In this document: piece by piece, positions 8,331 to 17,204 of the stretch
Position numbering within the stretch: position 1 is the stretch's first letter
Layout: every line of letters starts with the position of its first letter
NCBI RefSeq assembly: GCF_016765675.1
Contig: NZ_JAESWB010000371.1
Coordinates: forward strand, 62,001 to 126,000
DNA from: Neobacillus paridis
GTDB lineage: Bacteria > Bacillota > Bacilli > Bacillales > Cytobacillaceae
Direction: 5' to 3'
Length of the DNA: 64,000 nt
The notes under the pieces: generated by a model
The model's input: the letters and a program-made list of their open reading frames with translations, nothing else
Databases searched by the model: none
Told to the model about the DNA's origin: nothing
Position numbers and translations under genes: made by a program

Positions 8331-9401
8331 TTATTGAGTAATTTTTTTCTTTTGTTGATATAGATTAATTTCAACCTTCTGCTTGCGTTCCGCCGATGAT
8401 TTTATCGCTGTTATCACTTTTAATGTTTCAAGTCCATCTTCTCCAGTCACAAATGGCTCTGCCTTTCCATTTAATATATTTATAAAATGCAGCAGTTCAG
8501 CCATCATTGGGTCATTATCAACTACTTCAACTTTACTCTTCTGTAATTTATGTTCCCAGCCAAAATGATTTTCATCATAAGTGTAAATTTCAAAACTTGG
8601 GAAGGCGATGCTTGCCTTTGTCCCAAATATTTTATAACAATTTTCTTCATACTGGGCAAATTTAGGATTTTCCTTAGCGGTTGAGTCATATGACCACGGG
8701 GAAGGTGTTCCGTCAGAGAGGAAATAATTAATAATTGGCCCTTCTACTGTTTCGAGTATAATCGCAGCAGTATCCTCTACAGGATTATTTCTAATTTTGT
8801 TTTGCATAACTGTATAGGCACTTTTAATCGTTAAACCTGTCACAAATAATAAAGTGTCAATATCATGAATCCCATTAATCAGCATCGGACCTCCCCCTTG
8901 GGTCAGCCTCCATTTTTCGGAAAAGTAAGAATGATCCTTTGCAAGCATATATAACATATTGACACCCGTTAATTCTCCGAGAGCGCCTGATGAAATAATC
9001 TCTCTTAACTTTATTAATTTGTTCGAAAAACGGCGGTGATGGCCGACGAGCAATTTAATTTGATTTTTTCTCGCTGCATTTACCATTGCCTCCGCATCCT
9101 CAACAGTTGCAGCAATCGGTTTTTCCACTAAAACATGAATCCCCTTTTCTGCGCATAGTTCAACTACTTCACGATGTAAACCATTTGGAAGGGTAATGAT
9201 TATACCATCTAAGTCCTGGCATTCTTCAATCAGCTCTTGATAATTTTTATAAAGCGGGACCTCCAGTTCTTGTGCTCTCCTTTCGGCCTGCTCATTATTC
9301 CCTGCCACAGCGACAAGTTCAACCCCTGGAATGGTTAAGGCATCCTTGGCAAATTTATATCCTTGATTCATTCCTAAAACGGCAATTCTAATATTTTTCA
9401 C
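8331..9401 (-). CDS. Gfo/Idh/MocA family NAD(P)-dependent oxidoreductase
   Basis: The 356-residue protein has an N-terminal Rossmann fold (IRIAVLGMNQGYKFAKDA) and the family signature VLVEKPIAATVEDAE, where EKP carries the catalytic Lys. The C-terminal substrate domain contains GGGPMLINGIHDIDTLLF, with the usual DxxxH-type region near residue 180. The family oxidises sugars and cyclitols such as myo-inositol. Start is GTG after GGAGG. It is the last gene of the liv-aro operon, so a cyclitol or hydroaromatic alcohol is a reasonable but unproven substrate. Confidence 0.85.
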   Translation of the reverse strand: MKNIRIAVLGMNQGYKFAKDALTIPGVELVAVAGNNEQAERRAQELEVPLYKNYQELIEECQDLDGIIITLPNGLHREVVELCAEKGIHVLVEKPIAATVEDAEAMVNAARKNQIKLLVGHHRRFSNKLIKLREIISSGALGELTGVNMLYMLAKDHSYFSEKWRLTQGGGPMLINGIHDIDTLLFVTGLTIKSAYTVMQNKIRNNPVEDTAAIILETVEGPIINYFLSDGTPSPWSYDSTAKENPKFAQYEENCYKIFGTKASIAFPSFEIYTYDENHFGWEHKLQKSKVEVVDNDPMMAELLHFINILNGKAEPFVTGEDGLETLKVITAIKSSAERKQKVEINLYQQKKKITQ

Positions 9402-9419
9402 TTTTTTTCCTCCAATAAT

Positions 9420-10205
9420 TTAAGAAACATGATAATTGTTTAAAAAATGAAAGATCCCATTATCTTCATTTGACGAAGTAGAATATTTACTTACTTGTTT
9501 AAGAATGGGGAGGGCATTCTCCATTGCCACTCCTATGCCAACATTTTTTATTAAATCAATATCATTTACACCGTCCCCGAACGCAATCACGTCTCTTACA
9601 TGAATCCCATATTGTTTGATAACCGAATGGAAACTGGTCCACTTTGTGACAGACTGGCTTGTCACTTCAAACCAATCCCCCCAGTTTGAAACCTGTAAGA
9701 CCGGGGTAAACTTGTTCACTATGTACGAGGCAAAGCTTTTACTGTTGAACATGATTTTCATTTTTAGAAATGGTTCGTCATTTCCCGGCATGACCCCTGC
9801 TTTTTCCACAGGCCAATATCGTTCGATCTGTTCACCAATTAAGTTTATAAGCTGATAATTTGATTGAAAAGTTTGACAAACCATTGCTTTTGCATTATCC
9901 ATTACGGTCTCTTTTACAAGATTGATAAGTTCAAATGAAATAGGGGCCTGGCTTAATACCTTTTGTTTTAAGCGATCATAAACAACAGCCCCGTTTAAAC
10001 AAATCAGCGGTGTTTCCAAATCAAGTTCTTGGTGGTATGGTAAAGAAGTACTAATTGGGCGCCCTGTTGCCAAGAAGATTTTTATCCCCTTATCTTTTAA
10101 TTTCAGCAGAATGTTTTTCGTTTTGTTTGAGATTTTTCCATCTTTTGTTAACAGTGTACCATCCATATCAAGTACAATTGCTTTAAATGTTTGCATGTAT
10201 TTCAT
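9420..10205 (-). CDS. Cof-type HAD-IIB phosphatase
   Basis: The 261-residue HAD hydrolase has motif I VLDMDGTLL, motif II FLATGRP (Thr), Lys in the third motif region (PFLKMK) and motif IV FGDGVNDIDLI. The large cap between residues ~85 and 190 is of the IIB class, as in YidA/Cof proteins that dephosphorylate sugar phosphates or flavin precursors. The start may be ATG 10205 or the second ATG at 10196, which is further from the TAGGAG site. It lies between livF and the Gfo gene in the same orientation. Confidence 0.82.
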   Translation of the reverse strand: MKYMQTFKAIVLDMDGTLLTKDGKISNKTKNILLKLKDKGIKIFLATGRPISTSLPYHQELDLETPLICLNGAVVYDRLKQKVLSQAPISFELINLVKETVMDNAKAMVCQTFQSNYQLINLIGEQIERYWPVEKAGVMPGNDEPFLKMKIMFNSKSFASYIVNKFTPVLQVSNWGDWFEVTSQSVTKWTSFHSVIKQYGIHVRDVIAFGDGVNDIDLIKNVGIGVAMENALPILKQVSKYSTSSNEDNGIFHFLNNYHVS

Positions 10206-10271
10206 TCTCTCCTAATTTGTGAAGGGATATAAAGCCCTGTAGCTCCAAACATGTACTACACCTTTTTTGAA

Positions 10272-10976
10272 TTACATTCCAAGATAGATTTCCCTAACCT
10301 GATTATTGTTTTTCAGCTCCTGTTCACTGCCCTCAAGTGCTATTCTTCCTGTTTCTAGGACATATGCACGATCAGATATGGTTAAAGCATGAAAAGCATT
10401 CTGCTCAACCAAAAGAATGGTCATCCCTTCCTTCCGTAACTGCCCAATAATCTGAAAAATCTGACCCACCACACTTGGCGCCAGACCCATAGAGGGCTCA
10501 TCCAAAATAAGGAACTTGGGTTTTGTCATCAGTGCCCTGCCGATTGCCAGCATTTGCTGCTGTCCCCCGCTAAGATTTCCTCCCAATACTTTACTTTTCG
10601 TTTTTAAAATAGGAAAGTACTCATAGATCCGTTCCAAATCCGCAGCAATTCCTGCCCGATCTTTACGATGATAAGCACCCGCCATTAGGTTTTCCTTTAC
10701 GGTTAAAAGCGGATAAATTTTCCGTCCTTCAGGAACATACCCTAATCCTTGTTTGACTAGTTTATGGGGCTTCATATTCAAAATATCCTTGCTATTTAAA
10801 TAAATTTGTCCTCCCGCTGCCTTTGTAATACCGCAGATTGCCTTAAGAATGCTGGTTTTACCAGCCCCATTGGCCCCTAATATGGAGACAAGTTCACCCT
10901 CTTCTACTGATAAATTAACCCCTTTAACAGCATGGACTTTCCCATAATAAATGTCCAAATCTCGGATATCCAGCAT
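10272..10976 (-). CDS. livF: LivF-type ABC importer ATPase
   Basis: The 234-residue ABC ATPase has Walker A GANGAGKTS near residue 35, a Q-loop region KPHKLVKQGLGYVPEGRKIYP that is characteristic of LivF, signature LSGGQQQ and Walker B FLILDEPSMGL. It powers uptake with LivG, LivM, LivH and LivK of the HAAT class, whose members carry branched-chain amino acids but also aromatic and hydroaromatic acids. It starts two bases after livG. Substrate choice rests with LivK. Confidence 0.92.
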   Translation of the reverse strand: MLDIRDLDIYYGKVHAVKGVNLSVEEGELVSILGANGAGKTSILKAICGITKAAGGQIYLNSKDILNMKPHKLVKQGLGYVPEGRKIYPLLTVKENLMAGAYHRKDRAGIAADLERIYEYFPILKTKSKVLGGNLSGGQQQMLAIGRALMTKPKFLILDEPSMGLAPSVVGQIFQIIGQLRKEGMTILLVEQNAFHALTISDRAYVLETGRIALEGSEQELKNNNQVREIYLGM

Positions 10977-10977
10977 A

Positions 10978-11742
10978 TTACCATTCCCCCCCTAAATAGG
11001 CCGAGATGACTTGTTTATCGTTCGAAACGACTTCCGGTGTACCCTCTATTAACAGATGACCTTCATTAAGGACCGTTATCGTTTCACAAATCGACATAAC
11101 CATTTTCATATCATGTTCAATTAAGACAACCGTAATGCCTAAATCATCCCGGATATGTTTAATAATACCTGATAATTCATCAGTTTCTGTATGATTTAAA
11201 CCGGCCGCCGGCTCATCCAGCAAGAGCAATTTCGGATTTGTTGCAAGTGCCCTTGCAATTTCCATTCTTTTTTGAACCCCATAGGGTAGACTATCTGCTT
11301 GGACATTCCACCATTCACTTAAATTAAAATCCTCCAACAACTTCTCGGCCTTTAAGACCGTTTCCTTTTCAATCCGCAAAACCCGATTTAGAAAAAGGAA
11401 ATAATCCAAAATACGAACCCCTGATGATTCGTCCAAAACGGCACAAATATTTTCTAGAACCGTCATTTGTTTAAACAGTCGCAGATTTTGAAAGGTCCGG
11501 GCTAGACCGGCTCTACAGATTTTATATGGTGGCAGCTTATGGATTGGCTTATTTTCAAACCACACTTCACCGCTGGTCGGTTTATAGTGACCGCTGACTA
11601 CGTTGAAAAGAGTTGTTTTTCCGGAACCATTTGGGCCAATTACCCCATGAATCGCTCCTTTTTTAACAGAAAAAGACACATCATCTATAGCCTTCAGTCC
11701 CCCAAATTCTCTGGAAACCTTGGCGATTTTTAGTAGTTCCAT
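10978..11742 (-). CDS. livG: LivG-type ABC importer ATPase
   Basis: The 254-residue ABC ATPase has Walker A GPNGSGKTT, the LivG region RTFQNLRLFKQMTVLENI, a degenerate signature LPYGVQKR (usually LSYGxQR) and Walker B LLLLDEPAAGLNHTE. Start is ATG after AAAGGAG. It is the second ATPase of the heterodimeric motor of this importer and lies tightly between livM and livF. Confidence 0.92.
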   Translation of the reverse strand: MELLKIAKVSREFGGLKAIDDVSFSVKKGAIHGVIGPNGSGKTTLFNVVSGHYKPTSGEVWFENKPIHKLPPYKICRAGLARTFQNLRLFKQMTVLENICAVLDESSGVRILDYFLFLNRVLRIEKETVLKAEKLLEDFNLSEWWNVQADSLPYGVQKRMEIARALATNPKLLLLDEPAAGLNHTETDELSGIIKHIRDDLGITVVLIEHDMKMVMSICETITVLNEGHLLIEGTPEVVSNDKQVISAYLGGEW

Positions 11743-11784
11743 CGGCTATCTCCTTTTAAGTTTTGTGTAAATTTATTATTTGCA

Positions 11785-12828
11785 TTAGGACGAACCTGCC
11801 TTTTTTCGTCTCTGAAAAAGCGATTTAATACTAACTAATCCGCCTGGCATAAATACCACTAAAGCCACAATCATTGCCCCGTATAAAACCTGCTGCCAAT
11901 TTTCAAATTGTAGCAACCATTCCCGCAAGATTAGCAGAATAACAGCACCTGCAATGGAACCGTAAATATTACCGAGTCCGCCAATAACGACAATGGTTAA
12001 AATGAACATCATTTCATTAAATGTAAACGTATCCGGGCTGACATATGAAAGCATGTGAGCATATAAAACCCCGCCAACCCCGGCAAATAAACCGGAAAAA
12101 GCAAAGGCCAAAATTTGTTGTTTGGCAACATTTATTCCTAGGGATTGGGCGGCAATATGATCATCACGTACAGCTCTGAAACTGCGTCCGATACCATGTT
12201 TCACGACCAGCCTTGAGAATAAGAACAACAGTAGTGTAAAAGCAAAAACTAAATAATAGTAACTATATTCGGTGATAAGCAAAATACCGAAAAAAGAAGG
12301 CTTCGGGATTCCTGTAATTCCTACGGGCCCGCCTGTGATAGTATCCAAATTCACTATGGTTTCATTCACCGCAATGGAAAGACCTAACGTAGCAATCGCC
12401 AAATAATGCGTTCGAACCCTTAATGAGGGAAGGCCAATTAATACACCTAAAAACACGCTGACTAAAATTGATATCGGTAAAGCTAACCAAAAATTAAATT
12501 GGTAGGTAGTTGTAAGAATCGCTGATGTATAAGCGCCTGCAGCATAAAAGGCAACATGTGCCAGATTTAATTGTCCGCAATAGCCCATTGTTAAATTCAA
12601 TCCAATGGCCAGCATAATATATAAAACTACCAAATTAAGTATATGAATTTGGTAAGTATTCGCTGCAAATGGCAACAAAAGTCCCACGCCAACTGCAAAT
12701 GCAATCCAATAATTGGCTTTGCTTTTGGAATTAGTTAGCTTCCGTTCGTTTAAACTAAAGGTTAATTCAGCCTGGTTATCCATTCGCTCGTTTGCTGTTT
12801 TATCTACAGCCACTTTGTTTAAGGTCAA
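11785..12828 (-). CDS. livM: LivM-type permease of the ABC importer
   Basis: The 347-residue membrane protein has about ten helices after a ~45-residue hydrophilic N-terminal extension. Family hallmarks are LAIGLNLTMGYCGQLNLAHVAFYAAGAY and the EAA-like loop RSFRAVRDDHIAAQSLGINV. The frame starts at TTG 12828, overlapping the livH stop; an ATG at 12783 is an alternative start, and neither has a strong Shine-Dalgarno. It forms the channel with LivH. Confidence 0.9.
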   Translation of the reverse strand: MTLNKVAVDKTANERMDNQAELTFSLNERKLTNSKSKANYWIAFAVGVGLLLPFAANTYQIHILNLVVLYIMLAIGLNLTMGYCGQLNLAHVAFYAAGAYTSAILTTTYQFNFWLALPISILVSVFLGVLIGLPSLRVRTHYLAIATLGLSIAVNETIVNLDTITGGPVGITGIPKPSFFGILLITEYSYYYLVFAFTLLLFLFSRLVVKHGIGRSFRAVRDDHIAAQSLGINVAKQQILAFAFSGLFAGVGGVLYAHMLSYVSPDTFTFNEMMFILTIVVIGGLGNIYGSIAGAVILLILREWLLQFENWQQVLYGAMIVALVVFMPGGLVSIKSLFQRRKKAGSS

Positions 12829-13700
12829 ATTTTATCCACCACTCTTTCTCCAACGATGCCAGATGGCTTAATGATTAAGACAAAAACAAAAATAACAAAG
12901 GCAATTACTTGACTCCACTCTGAAACCTGGGTTGCCACCATTGTTTGCAGGACACCAAACGTGAGTCCACCAATAATGGCCCCTGGTATACTTCCAAATC
13001 CACCCAAAATGGCTGCAGCAAAACCAATTATTCCTACGGAACTACTCATATCCGGGCTTACATAGAAAACTGGACCTACCATCACCCCCGCTATTGCAGC
13101 TAGTACCGATCCCAAACCTAGGGTTAATGCGTTCATCAGGTTTACATTCATTCCTAAGACTAACGACATTTCCTTTTCTTGGGCAGATGAACGCATTGCT
13201 AAACCGAGTTTTGTCTTATGGAGGAAAAACTGCAACGCTAATACTACTGTTGCTGAAGCACAAATAATAACTAGCGTATAAGGAGAAATGGAAATGTTTC
13301 CAATAACCCAGGGCTCATTTTTAATTGGGTATTGAACAGCAATTCCATCAGTTCCCCAAATAATGATGGCTAAATTTTGCAACACAATCCCGATCCCTAA
13401 TGTCCCAAGCATCATATAGATAAGATCCATTTTGCCGAGTGGCCTAAGTATTCTTTCCATTACCATTCCTAGAATACCTATTAAAATGGAGGAGATAATA
13501 ATGGCGATAATAAAGTTGGTATGCATCGAGACATAAAAAACTGTCCCGATGTACGCCCCAACCATCAGAATATTTCCATGAGCAAAATTTGCTAATCCCA
13601 TTGTCCGATAAACTAGAGAGTAGCCGATAGCAACTAATGCATAGATACTGCCAATACCTAATCCGCCAATTAAACTTTGAATCAATACTGTTCCATTCAT
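12825..13700 (-). CDS. livH: LivH-type permease of the ABC importer
   Basis: The 291-residue permease has about eight helices. GLGIGSIYALVAIGYSLVYRTMGLANFAHG at the N-terminus and GLAMRSSAQEKEMSLVLGMNV (the EAA-like loop that contacts the ATPase) are diagnostic. Start is ATG 13700 after AAAGGAG, 23 bases after livK. Its stop overlaps the livM start, so the two are translationally coupled. Confidence 0.92.
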   Translation of the reverse strand: MNGTVLIQSLIGGLGIGSIYALVAIGYSLVYRTMGLANFAHGNILMVGAYIGTVFYVSMHTNFIIAIIISSILIGILGMVMERILRPLGKMDLIYMMLGTLGIGIVLQNLAIIIWGTDGIAVQYPIKNEPWVIGNISISPYTLVIICASATVVLALQFFLHKTKLGLAMRSSAQEKEMSLVLGMNVNLMNALTLGLGSVLAAIAGVMVGPVFYVSPDMSSSVGIIGFAAAILGGFGSIPGAIIGGLTFGVLQTMVATQVSEWSQVIAFVIFVFVLIIKPSGIVGERVVDKI

Positions 13701-13722
13701 CGGTTGGCTCCTTTTTTATCGT

Positions 13723-14889
13723 TTATTGAAGTAGTGTAGCTTTGCCGTCCTTAATAACAGCCATTTGTGCTTTATCCGTACCTTCTCCTGTTTCATCAAA
13801 TTTGTAGTCTCCAGTAATTCCGCTATAGTTTAATTTTCTTAATTCTTTAGCAACTGTTTCTCCATCTAAATTGGGGTAGGCGTTTTTTAAGGCTTCTACA
13901 AGCATCATTGCTCCATCGTAAGCCTTGGCAATATGAAACTCTCCTTCAATTCCATATTTCGCCTTAACTGCTTCGTTAAATTCTTTCGTTTTTTCATCTG
14001 CATCTGGAATATATTGAGTTGTAAAAATGGTTCCTTCGGCATTTTCGACACCGGCTGTTTTTACGAAAATCGGGTCTGCAGCAGATCCCCCAGCCCTTTG
14101 AGCTTTTAATCCTAAGGCGATAGCTTGCTTGGTTATTAAGCCCATTTGAATATTTTCTGTCCCCATATAGAGTACTTCCGGATTCTTTGCCTTAATGTTA
14201 GTTAACTGTGCCGTAAAGTCTTTTGCATCTGGAGTTACGACTTCATCTGCTATAGGTTCAACACCAAACTCTTTTAAAGCTTTTGTGAAAGAATCTCTTT
14301 CCCCTTTACCATAAGCACCGGAATTCGTTATGATAGCTATTTTTTTCTTTCCTAATTTGTTAACAATATAGTCTGCGGCTGTTTTTGTATAAGCAGCACT
14401 GTTGGCATTATAACGGAAAATATACTTGCTTCCTTTTGTCGTAATGGACGTATCCTGCCCAGCTGTCAATTGTGGAATCTTTGCTTGATCAAATACTTGC
14501 AATGTAGCAAGAGTGCCGGTGCTCAATGGAGTGGCAAATGCAGCTACAATATTTTGATTGACAACTTTTTGTGCGGCATTAACAGCAACCGTTGGATTAG
14601 CTTGATCATCAATCTTGATTACTTCAATTTTCTTTCCATGGATACCGCCATTTTTATTCACTTCATCCACTACCAACATAATTCCTTGGTTATCCCAATT
14701 TCCAAATGATGCAGCATTTCCACTAAAAGGTCCAATTTGAGCAATTTTGATCACCTTACTGTCCTTTGTAGACGATCCAGAACTTTTTGAAGTGTTGCTT
14801 TTACCCTGAGAATTACATGCCGTCAATGCTAATACTGCAAGCGTACTTAGAATCATTCCTTTAAAAATGCTTTTTCTTTTATTTTTCAT
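13723..14889 (-). CDS. livK: LivK-type substrate-binding lipoprotein
   Basis: The 388-residue periplasmic-type binding protein has a lipoprotein signal (KNKRKSIF..., lipobox LTAC with Cys about residue 25), followed by a Ser/Lys-rich linker and the Peripla_BP_6 fold (IKIAQIGPFSGNAASFG). It delivers ligand to LivHMGF at the outer membrane face. The start is ATG 14889, after AAAGGTGG; the frame extends further up to 14934 but would overlap the dehydrogenase gene end. Co-location with ydiB and aroQ suggests a hydroaromatic acid instead of leucine. This is inference. Confidence 0.88.
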   Translation of the reverse strand: MKNKRKSIFKGMILSTLAVLALTACNSQGKSNTSKSSGSSTKDSKVIKIAQIGPFSGNAASFGNWDNQGIMLVVDEVNKNGGIHGKKIEVIKIDDQANPTVAVNAAQKVVNQNIVAAFATPLSTGTLATLQVFDQAKIPQLTAGQDTSITTKGSKYIFRYNANSAAYTKTAADYIVNKLGKKKIAIITNSGAYGKGERDSFTKALKEFGVEPIADEVVTPDAKDFTAQLTNIKAKNPEVLYMGTENIQMGLITKQAIALGLKAQRAGGSAADPIFVKTAGVENAEGTIFTTQYIPDADEKTKEFNEAVKAKYGIEGEFHIAKAYDGAMMLVEALKNAYPNLDGETVAKELRKLNYSGITGDYKFDETGEGTDKAQMAVIKDGKATLLQ

Positions 14890-14914
14890 ATACTTGACCA
14901 CCTTTATATCATTT

Positions 14915-15808
14915 TTAATTGTTAGCGGTTGCAAAAATTTGCTGTTTCACATCTTCTATCGGCATTTCCTGTCCTGTCCAAATTCTGAACTGTTCTGCCC
15001 CCTGCCATAACAGCATTCCTAGTCCGTTAATGGTTTTACAGCCAATAGCTATGGCCTGCTCCAGCAGTTTTGTTCTGTCAGGAAAATAAATAATATCTGT
15101 CACTATCTGACTTGGGTGTAACCACGATGGATCGGGCAGCAGGCTCTGACCTTCTAAGTGTTTCATTCCTACATCTGTTGCATTTGTAAGTATCTGGCTT
15201 GTGGTAATTTCCTCTTTCAATCTAGCTAAATCTTCAAGAGGATAAACTCTTGCAATACAATTAGTATCCTTCATTTTTTTATTAATGATTTCAGCATTCC
15301 TTAAAGCATTGGGAAAAAACTGGTCTTCACGATTAAAAATAGAAATTTCAGCTACTCCTTCTAAGGCGGCTTGAATGGTAATCGCTGTAGCTGCACCGCC
15401 TGCCCCTAAAATGGTCATCTTTTTTCCTTTATAATTCACGCCTGCTGCAGCTAAAGAATGCATATAGCCAATTCCATCTGTGTTATACCCAATCAATTGA
15501 CCGTTATGATTCACTACTGTATTTACCGCGCCAATTAATTCTGCTGCAGGCGATAACCCGTCTAAAAGAGGCAAGATATCTATTTTGTTCGGCATGGATA
15601 CACTAAAGCCTTGAATATTTAATGCTCGAATACCTGTTATTGCATCAGCAAGTTGTTCATTTCCCACCTCAAACGCCATAAACGCATAATTAAGATTCAG
15701 CTTTCGGAAGGCGGCATTATGAATGGCTGGAGACTTAGAATGTCCAGCAGGCTTTGCTAAAAAACCAATTAACTTCGTTTTACCATCAATACGTCCTAAA
15801 TCAGCCAT
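14915..15808 (-). CDS. ydiB: Quinate/shikimate dehydrogenase, YdiB type
   Basis: The ~297-residue enzyme has the AroE fold: the shikimate-binding loop GHSKSPAIHNAAF, catalytic Lys in SMPNK, Asn/Asp in NTDGIGY and the dinucleotide loop GAGGAATA. The segment FNREDQFFPNAL and the C-terminal GCKTINGLGMLLWQGAEQF resemble E. coli YdiB more than biosynthetic AroE. YdiB oxidises both quinate and shikimate with NAD(P). The start is ATG 15808 with an upstream GTG at 15817 as an alternative. Its place next to a dehydroquinase and an importer argues for catabolism. Confidence 0.85.
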   Translation of the reverse strand: MADLGRIDGKTKLIGFLAKPAGHSKSPAIHNAAFRKLNLNYAFMAFEVGNEQLADAITGIRALNIQGFSVSMPNKIDILPLLDGLSPAAELIGAVNTVVNHNGQLIGYNTDGIGYMHSLAAAGVNYKGKKMTILGAGGAATAITIQAALEGVAEISIFNREDQFFPNALRNAEIINKKMKDTNCIARVYPLEDLARLKEEITTSQILTNATDVGMKHLEGQSLLPDPSWLHPSQIVTDIIYFPDRTKLLEQAIAIGCKTINGLGMLLWQGAEQFRIWTGQEMPIEDVKQQIFATANN

Positions 15809-15903
15809 TTTCCTCACATCCTCTGTGATTTTACAATGTAAAACTTATAAAACCCTATCCTCTTAATCTGGAATCAATATTCTCATAATTAAGAATGTGG
15901 AAA

Positions 15904-16725
15904 CTAAACGTGTTCTAAAAATCGTTTTTTGACAACTTCTAAAACTTCATCGCCAGGTTGATCCCATAATTGTTGATTAAAGATTTCTACTTCAATCGGC
16001 CCGGTATACCCGGCAGCATCTACCGCTTTTCTAATCCGGCGAATCTCAATTATGCCATCACCCATCATCCCTCTTCCTTTGAGCATATCCGGAGTTGGTA
16101 TAAGCCAATCAGATACATGAAAACCTATAATATGCTCTCCTGTGTAAGAAATTTGATTATATAAATCCGGATCCCACCAAACATGGTAAACATCTATAAC
16201 CACGCCTACATCGTTAGGATGGTAGGATTTAGCTATCTCATTCGCCTGAGCTAATGTCACAACAACTGATCTATCGGCTGCAAACATTGGATGAAGCGGC
16301 TCAATCCCTAACTTAACTCCATGGGTTTGTGCGAAAGGTACCAATTCTGCGATACCCTCTTTAAACTGTTTTCTGGCGTAATCCAGGTCTTTATTAGGTA
16401 ACCCACCGCCGACCATCACAAGTGCGTTGGCACCTAATTCTGCCGTTTCCTCGATAGCACGCCGATTCTCATCGATGATCCTTTGCCACTCTCCGACTGA
16501 AGCGGATGGGAACATGCCCCCTTTAATGATGCCGGACACTTTTAATCCAACATCCCGAACCAGTTTACTGCTCTCTTTCAGGCCTATTTCGGCAATCTTA
16601 TCACGCCATAATCCAATCCAAGGAATTTCAGCGCGGGCGCAGCCATCAACTGCCTCCCGAAGGTTCCATCTCTGTGTTGTCGCTTGGTTTAAACTTAAAC
16701 GATCAAATGATTGGAAGTTTTCCAT
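15904..16725 (-). CDS. TIM-barrel sugar-phosphate isomerase/epimerase family protein
   Basis: The 273-residue xylose-isomerase-like TIM barrel has four likely metal ligands: Glu in GIEPLHPMF, Asp in VIDVYHVWWDPD, His in GFHVSDW and Glu in IEVEIF. This family includes 3-dehydroshikimate dehydratase (AsbF/QuiC type) and 2-keto-inositol dehydratase (IolE). Between aroQ and ydiB, a dehydroshikimate-directed role is attractive but not shown by sequence. Its start overlaps the aroQ stop, with GGAGGAG inside the aroQ end. Confidence 0.8.
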   Translation of the reverse strand: MENFQSFDRLSLNQATTQRWNLREAVDGCARAEIPWIGLWRDKIAEIGLKESSKLVRDVGLKVSGIIKGGMFPSASVGEWQRIIDENRRAIEETAELGANALVMVGGGLPNKDLDYARKQFKEGIAELVPFAQTHGVKLGIEPLHPMFAADRSVVVTLAQANEIAKSYHPNDVGVVIDVYHVWWDPDLYNQISYTGEHIIGFHVSDWLIPTPDMLKGRGMMGDGIIEIRRIRKAVDAAGYTGPIEVEIFNQQLWDQPGDEVLEVVKKRFLEHV

Positions 16726-17171
16726 TATTCTCCTCCACTAGAATGAGGTAATGCGATTGCTTGTAAAGCCATTTCATACCCAAATGCCCCAAAACCGGTA
16801 ATTTGACCAATGGCAATGTCAGCCATAACTGAAATTCGAAAGCTTTCCCTTGCATGTAGATTGGATAAATGAACCTCTATAAAAGGTATATTTATTGAAG
16901 ACAATGCATCCCTTATGGCATAGCTGTAATGGGTAAAAGCACCAGGATTAATGATGATACCATCAATCACATCTTTTGCTTCATGAATACAATCAATCAG
17001 ACTTCCTTCGTGATTGGATTGAAAAAATTCTATTGAAATTCCTAAATCTTTAGCCAATTTCTTTAGCCTATTTTCAATTTCATCAAGTGTTACTGTCCCA
17101 TAGATTTCTGGCTCACGAGTTCCCAACAGATTTAAATTAGGTCCATTTATAACCAAATATTTCCTCATCAT
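16725..17171 (-). CDS. aroQ: Type II 3-dehydroquinate dehydratase
   Basis: The 148-residue enzyme interconverts 3-dehydroquinate and 3-dehydroshikimate. Signatures are NGPNLNLLGTREPEIYG (catalytic Arg and Tyr), NPGAFTHYSYA (Asn, His) and EVHLSNLHARESFR. Length is normal for the dodecameric type II family. It sits between an acyl-CoA dehydrogenase and a TIM-barrel gene with ydiB next, an arrangement that fits quinate/shikimate breakdown better than aromatic biosynthesis. Confidence 0.95.
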   Translation of the reverse strand: MMRKYLVINGPNLNLLGTREPEIYGTVTLDEIENRLKKLAKDLGISIEFFQSNHEGSLIDCIHEAKDVIDGIIINPGAFTHYSYAIRDALSSINIPFIEVHLSNLHARESFRISVMADIAIGQITGFGAFGYEMALQAIALPHSSGGE

Positions 17172-17204
17172 CCACCAACCTATTTAATTTCCATTTAGAG
17201 ATTT